A DNA stretch of 64,000 bases from Trachelipus rathkii (GCA_015478945.1 JABUQX010002258.1:45001-109000), one strand, 5' to 3'; positions 49,445-62,372 are shown, numbered from the stretch's first letter. Made by a program: numbers and translations. Notes: generated from the sequence alone by a model not told the origin.

Positions 49445-50690
49445 TGCCTTCCAAGTTAGCGTGGGTCAAAATTGAACGCATGGTATACGTGGCAAGGTCT
49501 AAGGCTCAATATATCATTGGTCTAAATCATAAGTATAATGAACTCATCAAATATAGGGTTAGTCCTAAAAGGAAGGACAAATTAGTCTTTTTTTATAGTG
49601 GTGTAGAAGGAAATGTGGTGTGCCAATAGACCCAATAGTGGATTGGCAGTGTGTTTTAGTCACGTGTGTTTAAGTGTAAATGTAAGTGTACATTGTGTAA
49701 ATGTAAGCTGTCATATGGGAATTGTTGGTTTGATATATTAATTTCAGTGTAGTTTTATGTTGTGTATGATGTGATGTGTGTGTGTATAGTGTGTGTTTGT
49801 GTGTGTGGTGTTGTGTGTGTGTGTGTGTGTGTTGTGTGTTATAGGTGTATTCAAGTTTAGTCGAAAGATTCACACTATGACATTACATTCAAGCTTAGTG
49901 TAAGCGGAAATAATGTTGACGGGTGGGCCAGAGTGGGTAAAATGTAGCGTGGGCCAAAAATGACCCATGGTATATGGAAGGTCCAACCGGCCTAAATATC
50001 ATAGGCTCACACAAGGACGGTTAGACTCAAAAAGAGACTCAAGCCCATAAAGGAAGGACAATAAATTACGTGGGTCAAAATTGACCCATGGTTTCTGTCA
50101 GCTTTGGAGCAAAGGGGAAGGACACAAAAAGGTTAAGACATCAAAAAATGGCTAAAGGCCCCTAAATGAAGATCAAAAATTACGCGTGGGCAAAAAAATT
50201 GACCCATGGTCGAAAACATTAGGGGGCAGTAAATAAGCGCCGCAATACGTACAACGGTTGCTTACGCAACGTTTGAGGCATGGCCGCAACTTCTTCCGAG
50301 GTGTTTGCAAAAAACTATAGAAGGTTTGCCATAAACAGAAAATTAGGAGATTGCCTGGGAAAATTAGGTTGCCCAAATGAATTAGGTTAGCCAAAATATA
50401 TTTAGGGGTGTGCCGTAAATAAATTCCGTGGGCAAATTAGGGTTTGCTCGAAATATGACCCGTGCGGCCTAAAAATGACCTCTCATGGAAGACCAAAGGG
50501 TTGGGAGCAAAGGTCGGCCCAAAAAGGTAAGGCACAAAAAGGTCACCAGGGCAGGGTTGAAAAATGGGGTGGGTCGCCCAACAAGGTCAAGGCCCAAAAA
50601 GTGAGGGCCCAAAAATTTCAAGGGCAAGTCAATAGTTGTACTCAAAATGGTCAAGGGAAGGTAAAATCAGCTGTGGTCAAATGACCAAAC
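49445..50690 (+). repeat. Tandem repeat array on TGGGTCAAAATTGACCCA
   Basis: A short palindrome, best seen at 50070-50091, recurs at 49461, 49949 and 50186, the last three spaced about 121 and 116 bases. Each is followed by CATGGT and, about 90-110 bases later, by a TAAAGGAAGGACAA-like stretch. From about 50430 to 50690 the order loosens into repeats of GGCCCAAAAA and GGTCAAGG. The 69-codon + frame 50475-50684 is Lys/Gln/Gly-rich because of these repeats. An interruption of GT-rich DNA lies at 49640-49845. Confidence 0.72.
49760..49845. repeat. GT microsatellite
   Basis: TGTGTGTG runs, most regular at 49812-49832. The minus frame over it reads His-Thr repeats. Confidence 0.85.
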
Positions 50691-51100
50691 ACGTCCGGAA
50701 TGGCGCCTCCCTACTACTGGGGGCGTTGGTTTTGGAAAAAGGTTGGAGAACCACTGAAAATAGACCATTTAATGGTAGATAAACATAGATCTCAAAATGG
50801 TTTGCTTTGGGATCTCAATTTCATTGTTTTGTTATATACTGGTATGGTATCATTACACTGGACGACAGAAATTTTGTTTCGATGGATATCGCGGACTCTA
50901 GTTCACTGTCATTTTGTCCTTCCTCATGATATCAAGAATATTTCGTTCGTTCGTTCGTTGCATAGTTTTTTTTTTTTTTGTTTATTTTTTTTTTTCGTAA
51001 TTTTTACGTGTTTCTTAAACTAGCTAGTTAATTCTGATTCACAGAGTGTAAATGTCTTGTTTTGTTTAAGCAGCACATATTTTTTGCGATTTTAATGAAT
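50691..51100. other. Sequence with (TTCG)n and long T runs
   Basis: A 107-codon + frame at 50700-51023 runs into TTCGTTCGTTCG at about 50942 and T-runs at about 50967-50996, and ends in Phe repeats. Its first half has protein-like composition, but I recognise no family. Confidence 0.35.
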
Positions 51101-51880
51101 AAAAAGTGGTGAGACCGCCTAAGCATATAACAAGCCGTATAATAGTAGCACAGGTAAAAAATAGATAAATAAAACGTCAGTCAAATAATGACGATAACTA
51201 CACGGAACGAACCATGCGATAAAATATTAAACCTTGGTCCGACGTTTTATGAGGCATATAAAATAGAAGTTTGAAAATGAAAACAATACCACTTAAAATA
51301 TCTTAGTACCATCGTTGTGTGTGATTTTTTTATTAATTTCCTTTAACGTTTTAAGGGAGATATATACCTTAATTTAGGCCTTAATATAATATTTATAGGA
51401 TATAATATATATCATAATCTATATCATCTTATGCTATGCAAAAATATATATATCACTATAAGAGTATTGAAATGCCTTATTATATAAAATATTATAATAT
51501 ATAGTATATTATATTATATATATTACCTACGTTATTCGTCTTATTCTATCGATTACTATAATATAGAGCATCTGGTTTTATTATATCTATTATTATATAC
51601 TTATAATATTTATATTATAACTATATATGTATAATCTATGAGTGACCTGTCTAGGCTATATATATATTTAGTAGTATGCATTCACTATATTTATGGCTCA
51701 TTAATGATGCTGATTCTAGCCCTAAATTCTAATCCACACCAACTACTTTATTTATATATTATATAGTATGTAATAAGAGGTATATATATAATATATATCA
51801 GGTAAGTATTAACCTATATATATATATACCCTTCATATCTTATCACTATAAACTATATTACTGACTTCATAGTTAATGTG
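51101..51880. other. AT-rich sequence, no gene seen
   Basis: TA-rich with short unique stretches. Confidence 0.55.
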
Positions 51881-54290
51881 ATTTGGTTCAAATGTAGGTG
51901 TGTACATTTACACTTACAGTATGCAGTATTATCAACTTAAGCTTAATATGCTCAACGAAATTTGTTAAGAGATATTGATTCCGAAGAGCAAAGTTTTTAG
52001 TTGATAACAAGCTTTTGTTGTTGAGGTAAGTTGAAGTCCCAAATGAGGAATATTCCTCCCTTATTTGTGACAAAAAAAAAGCTGATAAACTTGAAGACCA
52101 ATGTCAATCTCCGGTTACTCAAGATAAATCTTGGGACCTCATATTTTGCTGTGTGTCTTGTGTAACAATACTTAGTGTGTTGGCTTAATTCGGGAGCCAA
52201 GTCCATGACATAGAATGTCATTATAGCTCAAATTAACCCATGGTATGGAGGGTATATATCTGCAAGAATCACGTCAATGGACTGTGTATTTTGTATTACA
52301 AAAATTGATGGAATACAGAATCGAAGACAATTGGTTATAGACCATTATATACATAATCAAACCATAACCTTCCCGGCATATTAGGCCCATGTTCATACAG
52401 CGAAGAGCCTCATCCTTATACCCTGCATCCTATCTAATGAAAATAGTGAATCTCCTGTCATGAAAAATCTCGAGAACGGAAGAAGATTTACAGAATTCGT
52501 TGGGGGAGGGAGAACATCACTGACTTTGAACCGACCTTGATTATGATGGAATGTCAAACAGAACGCTCATAGGAGATTACACGGTGCAGCATGCGAAAGT
52601 CATGATCTAGCCTTCGCGAATCTAACTGTTGTCAATACTGGTTTTGAAACAGGTGCGATACTATTGTGCATCTAGATTAAAGGGTTGGAAAACGTCCTTG
52701 AGAAGGGGATATCTTACAATATTCTTCTCTTGTCTGCGAACACGTCACGTAAGAAGAATTCCAATCACGCTTTCTCTGCGCAGAAGTTAAGAAATTATCA
52801 GGCAAATTTTAGTGTATTGTACTGTGTTTGTATATCATTAACTTATGGCAGAAGTTAGGAGAGTACTTGTTCATTTCGAATCCTCAAGGATATGGCCAGG
52901 CTAGATTGTTTTATATAGATTTCTTCTAATTACTCTCAGTTAAAGCTAGTGCTTCTTAATAATCTTGGATAACTGTTGTACAACCTTCGACTCCTTGGCA
53001 TTGCTTTATGGAGGCCCAATATGAAAGGAGCGCTACGACAACATGAAAATTTTTTGTTATCGAAAATACGGTACGAACAGCATTCTTTCTTGGAATTTAT
53101 GCGGCGATTTAAAAGTTATAGCACTTTTTGTTAGGCCCCAACAAGGATATACTAAATTTTTGTTGTTTCCTTACTAGCGTAGTGTATAGGGCTAGAGATT
53201 GCAAAAAATCAATTTTGTCCGAGAAGCAATGGTGCTCTCTGGTGAAAAAGAATCTATACCTGTTGAAATTAAAATGTATTTTTCAACGCACTTGTGAAAC
53301 CTGAACTCGTATATCATCCTCCTTTTTGCAACATCAAAACACTCCGAATGTATAATGAAAAATTTAGGTTTAAAGCTGATGGGATAAAAGTGGTCGCAGG
53401 GCTTCCTATACCGTAAATTAAGAAATTCCCTAGGATCAGTGAGGCCAAAATTAAAGAGGGTATATTTGTAGGCCCACAATAAGGGAGCTAATGAAGGAGG
53501 ACCCTCACTTTGATGAAAGCTTGAATAATATTGGAAAAACCTGCATGGAGATCCTTTAAATAGCGTTCATAACATACTGGGTTTGGCTTCCAGGCAACAT
53601 AAAGGCCGACAACTATAAAGTAACTTTGTTTCCGACACTCACTTGAAACTTAGGAGAGGAGCAATGGGCATGGCTAACATGTCTAAAATACATTTCCTTC
53701 CATTCACTATTGGAACCCTTTTTTCCTTAAACTGCAATCTATGTGCGCTAATAATGCGATGTATACATTTTGAGCGGATTCACCAGATATTGGACCACTA
53801 TTCTGAAAAACGTTATCAGGGAAAGTTGGTAATCAAATACATGTATGTATGACTATTGATATGGGGTACTATAATAAAAGAAGGATGTTCTCTTTCTAGT
53901 TGCCAAACTCAGTATGACTCTGAACTCTTCATATATCTCATATTTTGAACATTCGAGCATCGAAGTCATTAGGTGAAAGTAAATTAACTAAAGCTATCAT
54001 TTTATTAACAAATATTAAATTTTTAATTTCGTATTACCAAAAAACCCTGCTCGTTAATACAAAATGGTATGCAAATTCGGAATCAGCGCGCACGATAACC
54101 TCCATAGATTAAAACACCCGATGTTTATCTCCATCTTTTAACAGACATTATATTAAGTCAATTTTGTCGTCCCAGTAGTGTATAATCAGTTAATCTCCTA
54201 TAGTTAGGATGTATGATTAATTTATTAAGGCTCATCTACATTAGTTATTATTCAATTCACTATCATTTAATTTTTTAATAACAACACACA
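51881..54290. other. Unique block with unplaced open frames
   Basis: Composition is close to that of the innexin intron and well above the surrounding AT content. Minus frames lie at 51888-52073, 51997-52221 (74 codons) and 53192-53479 (95 codons), with a 69-codon + frame at 53643-53852. The 95-codon minus frame has an even, protein-like composition (DPREFLNLRYRKPCDHFYP), but no motif I know. A half copy of the CAAATTAACCCATGG motif lies at about 52231. This could be a decayed transposon or unannotated host sequence. Confidence 0.35.
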
Positions 54291-54299
54291 CAACACACA

Positions 54300-54335
54300 C
54301 ATATTAATATATATATATATATATATATAAACTAT
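54300..54335. repeat. (TA)n tract after a CA run
   Basis: ACACACAACACACACATAT passes into a TATATA tract. Confidence 0.85.
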
Positions 54336-54539
54336 GTATATAATTATGATTTACGAGTATGTTTCAGTATATTATGATTAACATATAATGACATAGTCCC
54401 TTATCAAATACTTATCAATTAAAGTGGTTTATTATTATATATATAATAATACTACATTGTACTAGGTATTTAGATAAAATTTCATATCATATATATATAT
54501 ATCATCTTTTATATCTAGCTTATATATATAGGCGCTATA

Positions 54540-55185
54540 TCACTCAGCCTTTGCCCCCCTAAATGAAAATCCTGACACCCCTGTCACATTGCACTTTCTA
54601 AGCCCACCCACCACACCTGGACTACAATCAAGCTCTAGACTCTTACACTCGCAGCTCTATATCTCACAAACAAACTCATAACTGTAATCACATGTCTCAA
54701 CCGGGGTTCACTTCACTGATTCCACCAAAACAACGCAACTACACCAAAAAAAATCCACAAGCGACACTCTAACAGATAAATCCACTTAAGATGCGGATAC
54801 CACGCAATACTAAATCATTTTAAACAATTACATCCACCAGAAATAGCACAAATTCAACTCACTACCAAGAACCAGTCAGTCATCTCTTGGCAAAGTTAAG
54901 ATGCAGCCACCACCCTAAATTACATACTACAAACACAGATTCAGCTAACCAAACCACGCACAGAAATCTGTCAAAACTGTAACCTGGTTCCGGAGATGAC
55001 ACATCCCACTTCTTTCTCTCCTGTTTAACCAACTCTCAAAACAGAACAACAGAACATATCATACCTGGAGGATCTCTGGAGGAGACCCGGTGGCGTCGGC
55101 GGGGTATACTTGGACGCGGTATGGCCTCTCCCAGGTATGGGGTGGTCAGGGGGTGAGAAGGTAAAAAAAGGTACAAAATTTTTAA
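54540..55185. other. C/A-rich stretch, no gene seen
   Basis: The + strand is rich in C and A, with a GC-richer end (55075-55160, GGAGACCCGGTGGCGTCGGCGG). No frame over 60 codons. Confidence 0.45.
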
Positions 55186-55194
55186 ATAATTCAC

Positions 55195-55620
55195 ATAAAT
55201 TATATATATAATATATATATAACTATTTCATTATTTTTAATAGCTGACTTTAATATATATATTATTGGTGGGTTAATTTTATATATTTAATATCATTAGC
55301 TAATATAAGGTAATAGTATTGCTATTTTAAAATTGTTACCAATAAATTTTATATACTACTATATATATATATATATATACTAAGCTATATAAATATTAAT
55401 ATTTATATTATATCCGATAGTGTATATATATATATATATAATATATCCGTTACCATAATTACACTGTTGGTTAATTTATATATAGTAGTTTATAATATCT
55501 ACCTATTGAGTGAGTATAATATATATATAGTATACCCCTCCACTTATACTATATACAGTGGTGCTCTTAATATCACATATTATAGTTATAATTCCTTAAT
55601 ATATTATATGGCCTTACCCT
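55195..55620. repeat. TA-rich block left of the hAT element
   Basis: TATATA runs at 55200-55220, 55360-55380 and 55424-55440, with AT-rich filler. Confidence 0.8.
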
Positions 55621-55640
55621 ATATTATAAATTAGTTGATG

Positions 55641-57236
55641 CAGCAGATGGTCATATTTTAATATCGCATCCGCGGATGCGGATGCGGATGTTTGATTTTT
55701 AGAGAGCTAATGACGCTCGGTATATCACGGATGCGGATCAGGGCGGATGTTTGATATATATATAATATGTGAATTGGGGTTAATTTTCACCCCTCACCCT
55801 ATGAATTTTCACATATATATATCTATATTACTATATATATCGGTAGTATGGATTTATTTACTTTTTTCTATAATAATTATCTATATATATATATATAGTA
55901 AATTGCATAACTAATACTATCATAATATTTAGGGTTTATAGTATTTTTACCCTATATACTATATAGGAATAATATATATTATTATATATATATATAATTA
56001 ATGCCAAATATTTTCCGAGTTTTAGCCACAAATCTATTAAATATATTGCTACCAAGGTGTGGACGGGAACTCCAACTCAAATGCACCGCGCCAAGCTCTC
56101 TTTCCACAACCTCCGACCTTAATGAAGAAATTTAACAATGGACTTATACAACTCTGTACTACTAGTATTATAATTAAGTAATAGGAAGGTTGTGCTTGAG
56201 AAACATACAATTTTTTCTGCCTTTTCTGCGGAGAGTCTGTTTCTCTTTTTTATTATATATTAGCCCAGCATTGCTAATACTCTCTCACTTGGAACACTAG
56301 TTGGGGGACAGGAGGCCAAGTATTTCCTTGCAAGTTACTCAAGGTGGGTTAGCATTTTGCTTAACTTTTCCACCAACTGATAGGATCATAATTTTTATCT
56401 AGTCGTTTTTCTTGATAGTTTTTCAATGCATTTGCTGCTACCACATGCGGTGTTTTTTCATTACTATTGGACTGTAGAAAATTAAATACAGTGAATTTTG
56501 TTATGGTATTTATTTCTAGGTGTTGGGTTCTGGTAGATTTCGTTTCTTTCCTTTTAAAATGGGTGGCGAAATTAATAGACTGGTCGGATTGAAATTTTTC
56601 AACTCCAACACAAAAGTGACGATTTAATAACTTGTTCTAATATTGTGTTACAAAAAACTTGCCTTATTAACGGTGATTCTAGGTAATTGGCAATAGTAAG
56701 GAAGGTTCATTAATATATCCACAGAAAACAAAAGGTTGACCTTTTTCTGACATCGTGTTTAGTTTTTCTCTATATCATTCTTTTTAAACGTCATCCTTTT
56801 CATTTGAAGCTGGTTCAAAATGAGTTCAAAATGCTTAGCGTTGAGATTAATGTGATTTGTATAGATATCGAAGTACAGAAGCTGTTAGAGGGCGCTGATG
56901 TCCTATCTTTGGTATCGGCCATAATTCATCAGTGAGAGCTGTTGAATCAAATTTATTATGAACTCTTCATATGATGCTAGACGAGCAATCATAGAAAGTC
57001 ATCATTAGATTATCGTCTCGAGTTGATCGAGTCATCCGCATTAATCTATCACATTTGAGTGTTAAGCGTGTACTAGATTCTCATCTTATATGTATTATAT
57101 ATTATTAATAGAAATTCTTGGGTGTAAATCTTCTTGACAATAAACATACGACGCACAATTGCGGCGGATGCGGATGCGATCTTTAAAAAATGTCGGATGC
57201 ATTGTACGGATGCTCCGAGGGTGCGGATGTTACCTG
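55641..57236 (-). mobile_element. Decayed hAT element with GCGGATG subterminal repeats
   Basis: Both ends carry clustered GCGGATG or its complement. At the left, 55665-55690, there is a CGCATCCGCGGATGCG palindrome plus two more units, and again at 55729-55751. At the right, 57161-57228, there is GCGGCGGATGCGGATGCG and TGCGGATG. Subterminal repeats of this kind are usual transposase-binding sites in hAT elements. Candidate tips are CAG (55641-55646) and CTG (57234-57236). No clear 8-bp target duplication was seen. The interior holds a transposase C-terminus on the minus strand (56185-56450). A TA-rich stretch at 55755-56010 appears to have expanded or inserted inside the element. Confidence 0.68.
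56185..56450 (-). pseudogene. hAT transposase C-terminal dimerisation domain remnant
   Basis: On the minus strand, broken by frameshifts and stops, I read ISWWK, then LARKYLASCPPTSVPSERV, then IYNKKRNRLSAEKAEKIV and LKHNL. This is the order and wording of the hAT C-terminal domain (WWKxN...LARKYLxxPPTSVPSERxFSxAG...KRNRLSPEKAExLxFLKHN). The stops in the middle of the WWK, LAR and AG segments show it is dead. The catalytic part upstream is not readable. Confidence 0.75.
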
Positions 57237-57254
57237 CATCATAATGATTAGTAT

Positions 57255-57370
57255 TATATATATATATATATATATATAGGTATAATATATATATATATAT
57301 TGGCTATATCTAAATATATAATTTAAATTATATATATATAATATTTCAATATTATATATATATATATACT
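57255..57370. repeat. (TA)n tract right of the hAT element
   Basis: TATATA runs with GGTATAAT and AATTTAAAT breaks. It lies just outside the right end of the element. Confidence 0.85.
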
Positions 57371-58960
57371 CACCCTCACGTATATAGTAGTAAGGTTTAT
57401 TCACATAAGGAATTATATGATAAATATAATATTAAATATTAGCCTTTTTCATACCTTCTAGTTATAAGAAAATAGGAAATTATATAGTACGATTTACACT
57501 AATCTCGAGTTACCTAACATATTATATATATAATTCACATCCTATAAGGAGGTAATTATATATAATAGGTCGATTAAACTACCCGATCATACTACTCCTA
57601 ACGCATAGGTAACCATTTCCCTATCTTTACCTATTGCTATCACTAGGGAGATCTACTATATTATATTATAGGTAATATACCAGGGCATAGTTATTTCAGA
57701 TTATATTGTAAATAATATTAATATATATTTATATATAAAAAGAGGCAGATATTCATAGACCGCATCCACATCTCGAAATAAATCCTCCTACTCTTCTCAC
57801 TTGTATTCCGGTGCCAGTTTGAAAGCGGCGACAAAGTGATGAATTGTCGAAACTGAAATCTTCTGCTTTTTTTGTATCTTTAAGATTATATATAAATTGT
57901 TTTATTTTCACCGTTAAATCTAGCACCTACTCATGTCTAATGGCAGCTAAATTCGAGGTGGTTGCACATGAGGTGTTTTTATGGTTTTATATATTTACAC
58001 TTTTTATATAAGGGAGACGTCATATCTTAATTTGGGTAGAAGATGTCTCATAAGCTGGTTCGATTTTTCGACTGCGCTCTTCTCATGAACGACAGTTTTG
58101 TTTTTGCACGGAGATCAATATGATGTTAGATGTTGCGTTGGACTATATCTTCGAAAAAAATAAATTTTAATTTTCTCTTTCTGGTGAGGTCAGGCAGCCA
58201 CCTCAGTCTTCAATTTGATCAAGCAGGAGGGGGTATTACTTATTTAACTTGACCTAGTAAAGAAAGAACCTTTCTAGCTTATCTTCGTCATCTTCTCATC
58301 GATTTCTTCGTCTTATACCCGCCCCTACCTTTCCCGCCCCTTTTGGGCGCGATCTCACGTGAGGATCCTTCGCTAAGCTGTCGCTGTCCTGCGCCCGTGT
58401 TTTTTGCGCTCCGTTCTCTTGCGCTTTATTCTTGTTATTTTCCCATCTTTTGCCTTATTTTTTATACACTCATTTTGCCAGTCTAGAACAATCCAGACTG
58501 TTTTGTTGCGTTACCCCTCATCTTTTCCTCATATTACCTCTTGATTATTACTTTTGCTCTGTGTCTCTTCTCTCGTGTTTTCTTCCCCTCTTTTTTTTTG
58601 TGAGAAGTTGTGATTGAGATGTGTCTCTTCACAACGATCTCTCAGTGAATGGACGTAATCTGAGGCTCGCGCGCTATAAGGGTTCTGTGACGTTGGGGAT
58701 TCGCACCTCGGTTAGTGTGCTCGGTTTGTTCTGTAATTAATTATCTTCTTAAATGTTTGCAACCAAATTGAAAGTACTTACTTATCCGTCATTATTCTTA
58801 TTCACATGGACCCCTTTCGTTTACATTTTTCGTCATCTTTCTTTTGAGCTGAGCTAAATTTGTTTATTGAGATACTACACGATTTCTTCTCCGCACAAAA
58901 CCGGTTTTCTCGCAGTTTCGCATCATCTCTCGATCTCTTGGGTGGGGTCTCGTAATTGGT
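57371..58960. other. Mixed sequence, no gene seen
   Basis: 57371-57780 is AT-rich. From about 58250 to 58620 the + strand is strongly C+T-rich. GC-richer patches lie at 58320-58420 and 58660-58720. The + frames at 58432-58617 and 58867-59133 follow composition. Confidence 0.45.
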
Positions 58961-58976
58961 TGATGACGATAAATGA

Positions 58977-59075
58977 GGGGGGGGGATGTTGGCCTGGGAG
59001 TGGTGTCCGTCCTTCGGGGCCCCCCCCGCTTCCGATCGCCGGGTGTTCGTCCTTGGCTGACGTCTTGTGCCGCGC
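58977..59075. other. G9 and C8 runs with GC-rich stem potential
   Basis: A run of nine G (58977-58985) and a run of eight C (59020-59027), the latter preceded by GGGG, could pair with each other. They are followed by CGATCGCCGGG and CCGCGCC. It is a GC-rich patch of about 100 bases in AT-rich DNA. Homopolymers of this length are also common sequencing trouble spots. Confidence 0.5.
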
Positions 59076-59579
59076 CTGGATTTATCTCAACGTTGACTTT
59101 TTTTTACATCAGAATCTTACTTATTATTATTAATTATTAATTATGTCATTCTGTCTTGTATCTAGATTGGATTATGTATTTTGGTCCGGTCCGAGTTGAC
59201 TGTGGGCAAATTATTAATTATGAGGTAGGTTGCAATGAGTAAGATTATTTTATTATTATGTAATTATATACCATGGTCGTCTATATACACTACTTATTTA
59301 GAAGTGTCTATGTACAGAAGTAGGAGTTTCTTGAAAGGAATTAGACGTTTAATTAGAAAGATACGTCTATGATTGAGTATATTCAATTATATTATTATAT
59401 TATTATTATTATTAATTATTATATGATTATACTGATATTTATTGAGGTTTGTTTATCTGATCTCAATTATTCTCTTTTATTACTTGAGGTTGTCTCGCCG
59501 CCATACGGCAGAACACGCGGGCCTCCGGCAATGGATGCGTGTTAGCTGTTGGGCATAGCAGGAATTGACTAATATATAG

Positions 59580-60730
59580 AGAGGGGGTTACAATCTGTTA
59601 GTTAGCAGACCCATGTGTAGGTATGGTACAGCTGGACAATGGATCGGCGGGTCCGAAGTCAGAGGTCGTGAGAGTTGAGTAGCGAGAGGTCAAATAGGAT
59701 AGAGAAGGGTAAGAGGAGAGAGGGATAGACGAATGATCAGGTGCGAGGCACATGGAGATCTTTGGAGGTATAGAGTGAGTGTGCGGAGAGTGAGAGGGCT
59801 GGTGCTGGGAAGATCGGTTCTTGTGTGCATAGAGCGGCGAGTGGGTGTAGAGTCCAGGGTCAGATGACGTAGCGGCCTCAGAGCGCAATTATGCTGAGGT
59901 GAGTGTGTGAGTTGGATGAGTGTATGTATCGATGTATTAGTTGATGTGATGTAGTGAGTTGAGTGTGTAGTTTGATTATTATGCAGTGTGAGTCTGATTG
60001 GGATTGAGGGTGGGGAGCTGGAGTAGTGCGAGGTGTGAGAGTGAGTAGTGGAGGTGAGTGAGTGAGTGAGGTGAGTGAGTGAGTGAGTGAGGGGGTGAGT
60101 GAGTGAGTGAGAGCGACGAGGTGGGGAGTGTCGTGGGCTTTGAGTAAGGGATAGGGGAGTAGTGGAGAGGAGCAGTGTGGTTGAGCTAGTATGAGGGGAG
60201 CTGGTGAGGGTGTGGTTGGTAGCGACTGCGCGATGGAGAGAGATCGAGGAGATTCTATTGAGTGGAGTGAGTTGGAGTATTAGGATGTGAGTGATGGTAT
60301 GTATTATGGAGTGAGTGTGTATTGAGTGTTTGTATGTATTGAGTGGAGTATGTATCTATTGCGAGGTTGATGTGATTAGTGTGGATTGCTATTATTGTTT
60401 ATGTGGGATTGAGTATTGTTATTATGTGAGTGGAGTGGATATGTGAGTTGGATGTAGTATGAGTTAAGTTGAGCAGTGAGTGGTGATGTGAGTGTGGTGA
60501 GTCTGATTGATGTGAGTTGTGGAGAGTGGTGAGTCGATTTTTATTATCTAGTTTGAGCTATTAGGTCAATTAGTAATTTATTTTGTTGTATTAGTATTAT
60601 TAGTTGAGTATTATACAGAAGTTTTGAGAGTGGATTGAGAGTAGTGTGTACCGAGGTAAGGTTGAGTGCTATGTGGTAGTGTGTCTGTGTGTGTGGTATT
60701 AGGGAGGAGTCAGAGTTAGATGTTTATTTC
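59580..60730. repeat. G-rich strand with GAGT/GTGA repeats
   Basis: Over 1.1 kb the + strand is dominated by G, A and T, with very little C (GTGAGTG, GAGTGTG, TGTGAGT). The regular core is (GAGT)n at about 60053-60111. The 96-codon minus frame at 59598-59888 is Ser/Pro/His/Thr-rich, as expected from the complement. Confidence 0.7.
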
Positions 60731-60984
60731 GTGAGTTTAGTCTTTAGGTATGTATTATATTGTTTTATGGTAATTATTTGAGTTTGTATTATTAGTTCTT
60801 ATGTATTCTAATTTTTGTATGTATTAGGGAGTGTGCGTGTAGTATGCAAATGCACAATCTTTTTGTATTAACAATACATAATTTTCGAAAAATTATTCAT
60901 TGATATTTATTGATTATTATTATTTATTATTGAGTTATTATTTATTATTCACTCACACACATTAATTATGGTTATTCTTATGTA

Positions 60985-61015
<31 letters not shown>

Positions 61016-62150
61016 GTTATTGATTCTTAGTTAATTAATATGTACTGTTAAATGTGTTGATTTGATATTATAGTTGTTGTATAGGTTGTTAAGTTGTTGT
61101 TTAGGCTGTGTTTAGAGTGGTTTCGCACGTTAGTGGTGGTTGTGTGATATAGTTTAAACATAATTTGCTGTTTTTAATCTGTTGTTTTAATCTCTTTCCA
61201 ACCGCTGAAGAGGCAATAGGTTAGCGGTGGGAATAATATTTTGTCAATAATCGAAACTTTTGTACCTGAGGTTTTTGATATAATGAGGATATAGGGGTGA
61301 TGTGGAGTAGTGGTGGTCGGTAGAGGGTAGGGTAGGGGAATAGGGGGTGCTGATGAGGGGGTGAGGTTTTAATATATATACTACTACTATATAGTCGTAT
61401 ATATTTATATGTCATACCGTAGTATATAAATATGTATATAGTAGATATACATAGTATGTATTATATTATAGTATATATAGGTATGATATATTGTCTATAA
61501 TGATAGTAGGTATATCATTATTCATTTCTTATTTATATGGTTATAACTATATATTATATATACGAGTACTATATATGTAAGTACGTGATATACTACCCTA
61601 CTACCTAGCTATATATATAGGTAGGGGGTAGGAGCTTAAGTATAGTTTGATATAGGGTGGGAGTATACGAGTATGATAAGCGTAGTATGTATATAGGTAT
61701 AGTGAGAGTATAGGATGAGGGGCACTTATGCCGTATAGCTAGAGCTGATATACGTCAGTTAAGCTACTAGGTGATAGTTGTACGTACTTGAGGTATAGGG
61801 GTAGTGTATAAGTATATGGGTAGGTGGGTGATTATATCTATGCTATTATACTTATCATGATATATATTATTAGTAGCGCCGTATGATATCATGTGTAGAT
61901 TTAGATAGCTAATATTAAGTACTATAAGTGTATACGACGTAGTTTATATTATCAGTTATGATACTGATAGTATATATAGGGTGATACTAGGGTCATGAGA
62001 GTGAGTGAGTGAGTGAGATTGAGAAAGTGATTATTATTATTATAGTTATAGTAGTAGTATATATAGGTAGGTGTATGTAATTTAATAGATAGGTATTATT
62101 TATATTAATTATATATTATTATAATCATTTGTTGTAATTTACATACAATT
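60731..62150. other. TTA, GTA and TA repeats, no gene seen
   Basis: An ATT tract lies at 60987-61015 and a further GAGTGAGTGAG at about 62001-62016. From 61380 to 62000 the sequence is rich in GTA and TATAG, with G-runs on the + strand. Confidence 0.55.
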
Positions 62151-62329
62151 TTCTCTATCAAAATTTTATACACCCTCATTTGTCTATAGATATGTTTTTC
62201 GTCCTTTCTTAGTTATCTTCTTTCCCACACCTTTCCCAATCGCTTCTTCACCTCCCCCATCCCTTTACATCCCCTGTGCCGTTTCCCTTTTATCTCTTTA
62301 TCTCTCTATCTGATCCTCGCCTCATGGGG

Positions 62330-62372
62330 GACCGGCTCTCGCGCGATGCGTGCGCGCGCATGCAACTGTCGC
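62330..62372. other. Alternating GC-rich patch
   Basis: GCGCGATGCGTGCGCGCGCATGC is mostly alternating purine-pyrimidine and could adopt Z-DNA. It is followed by C+T-rich sequence to about 62645. Confidence 0.45.

Noticed and set aside
49461..50209. CRISPR-like array (palindromic repeats with spacers)
   Set aside because: Inter-repeat sequences are themselves related and about 95 bases or longer, there are no cas genes, and the genome is eukaryotic. This is a satellite-type array.
50475..50684. Lys/Gln-rich + frame resembling a basic protein
   Set aside because: Arises from repeated GGCCCAAAAA and GGTCAAGG units of the array.
53643..53852. piggyBac-like transposase fragment
   Set aside because: A vague resemblance of a few residues only. 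No catalytic Asp box or Cys-rich tail could be found nearby.
59598..59888. 96-codon minus frame, Ser/Pro/His-rich
   Set aside because: Mirror of a C-depleted G-rich strand, with no domain character.
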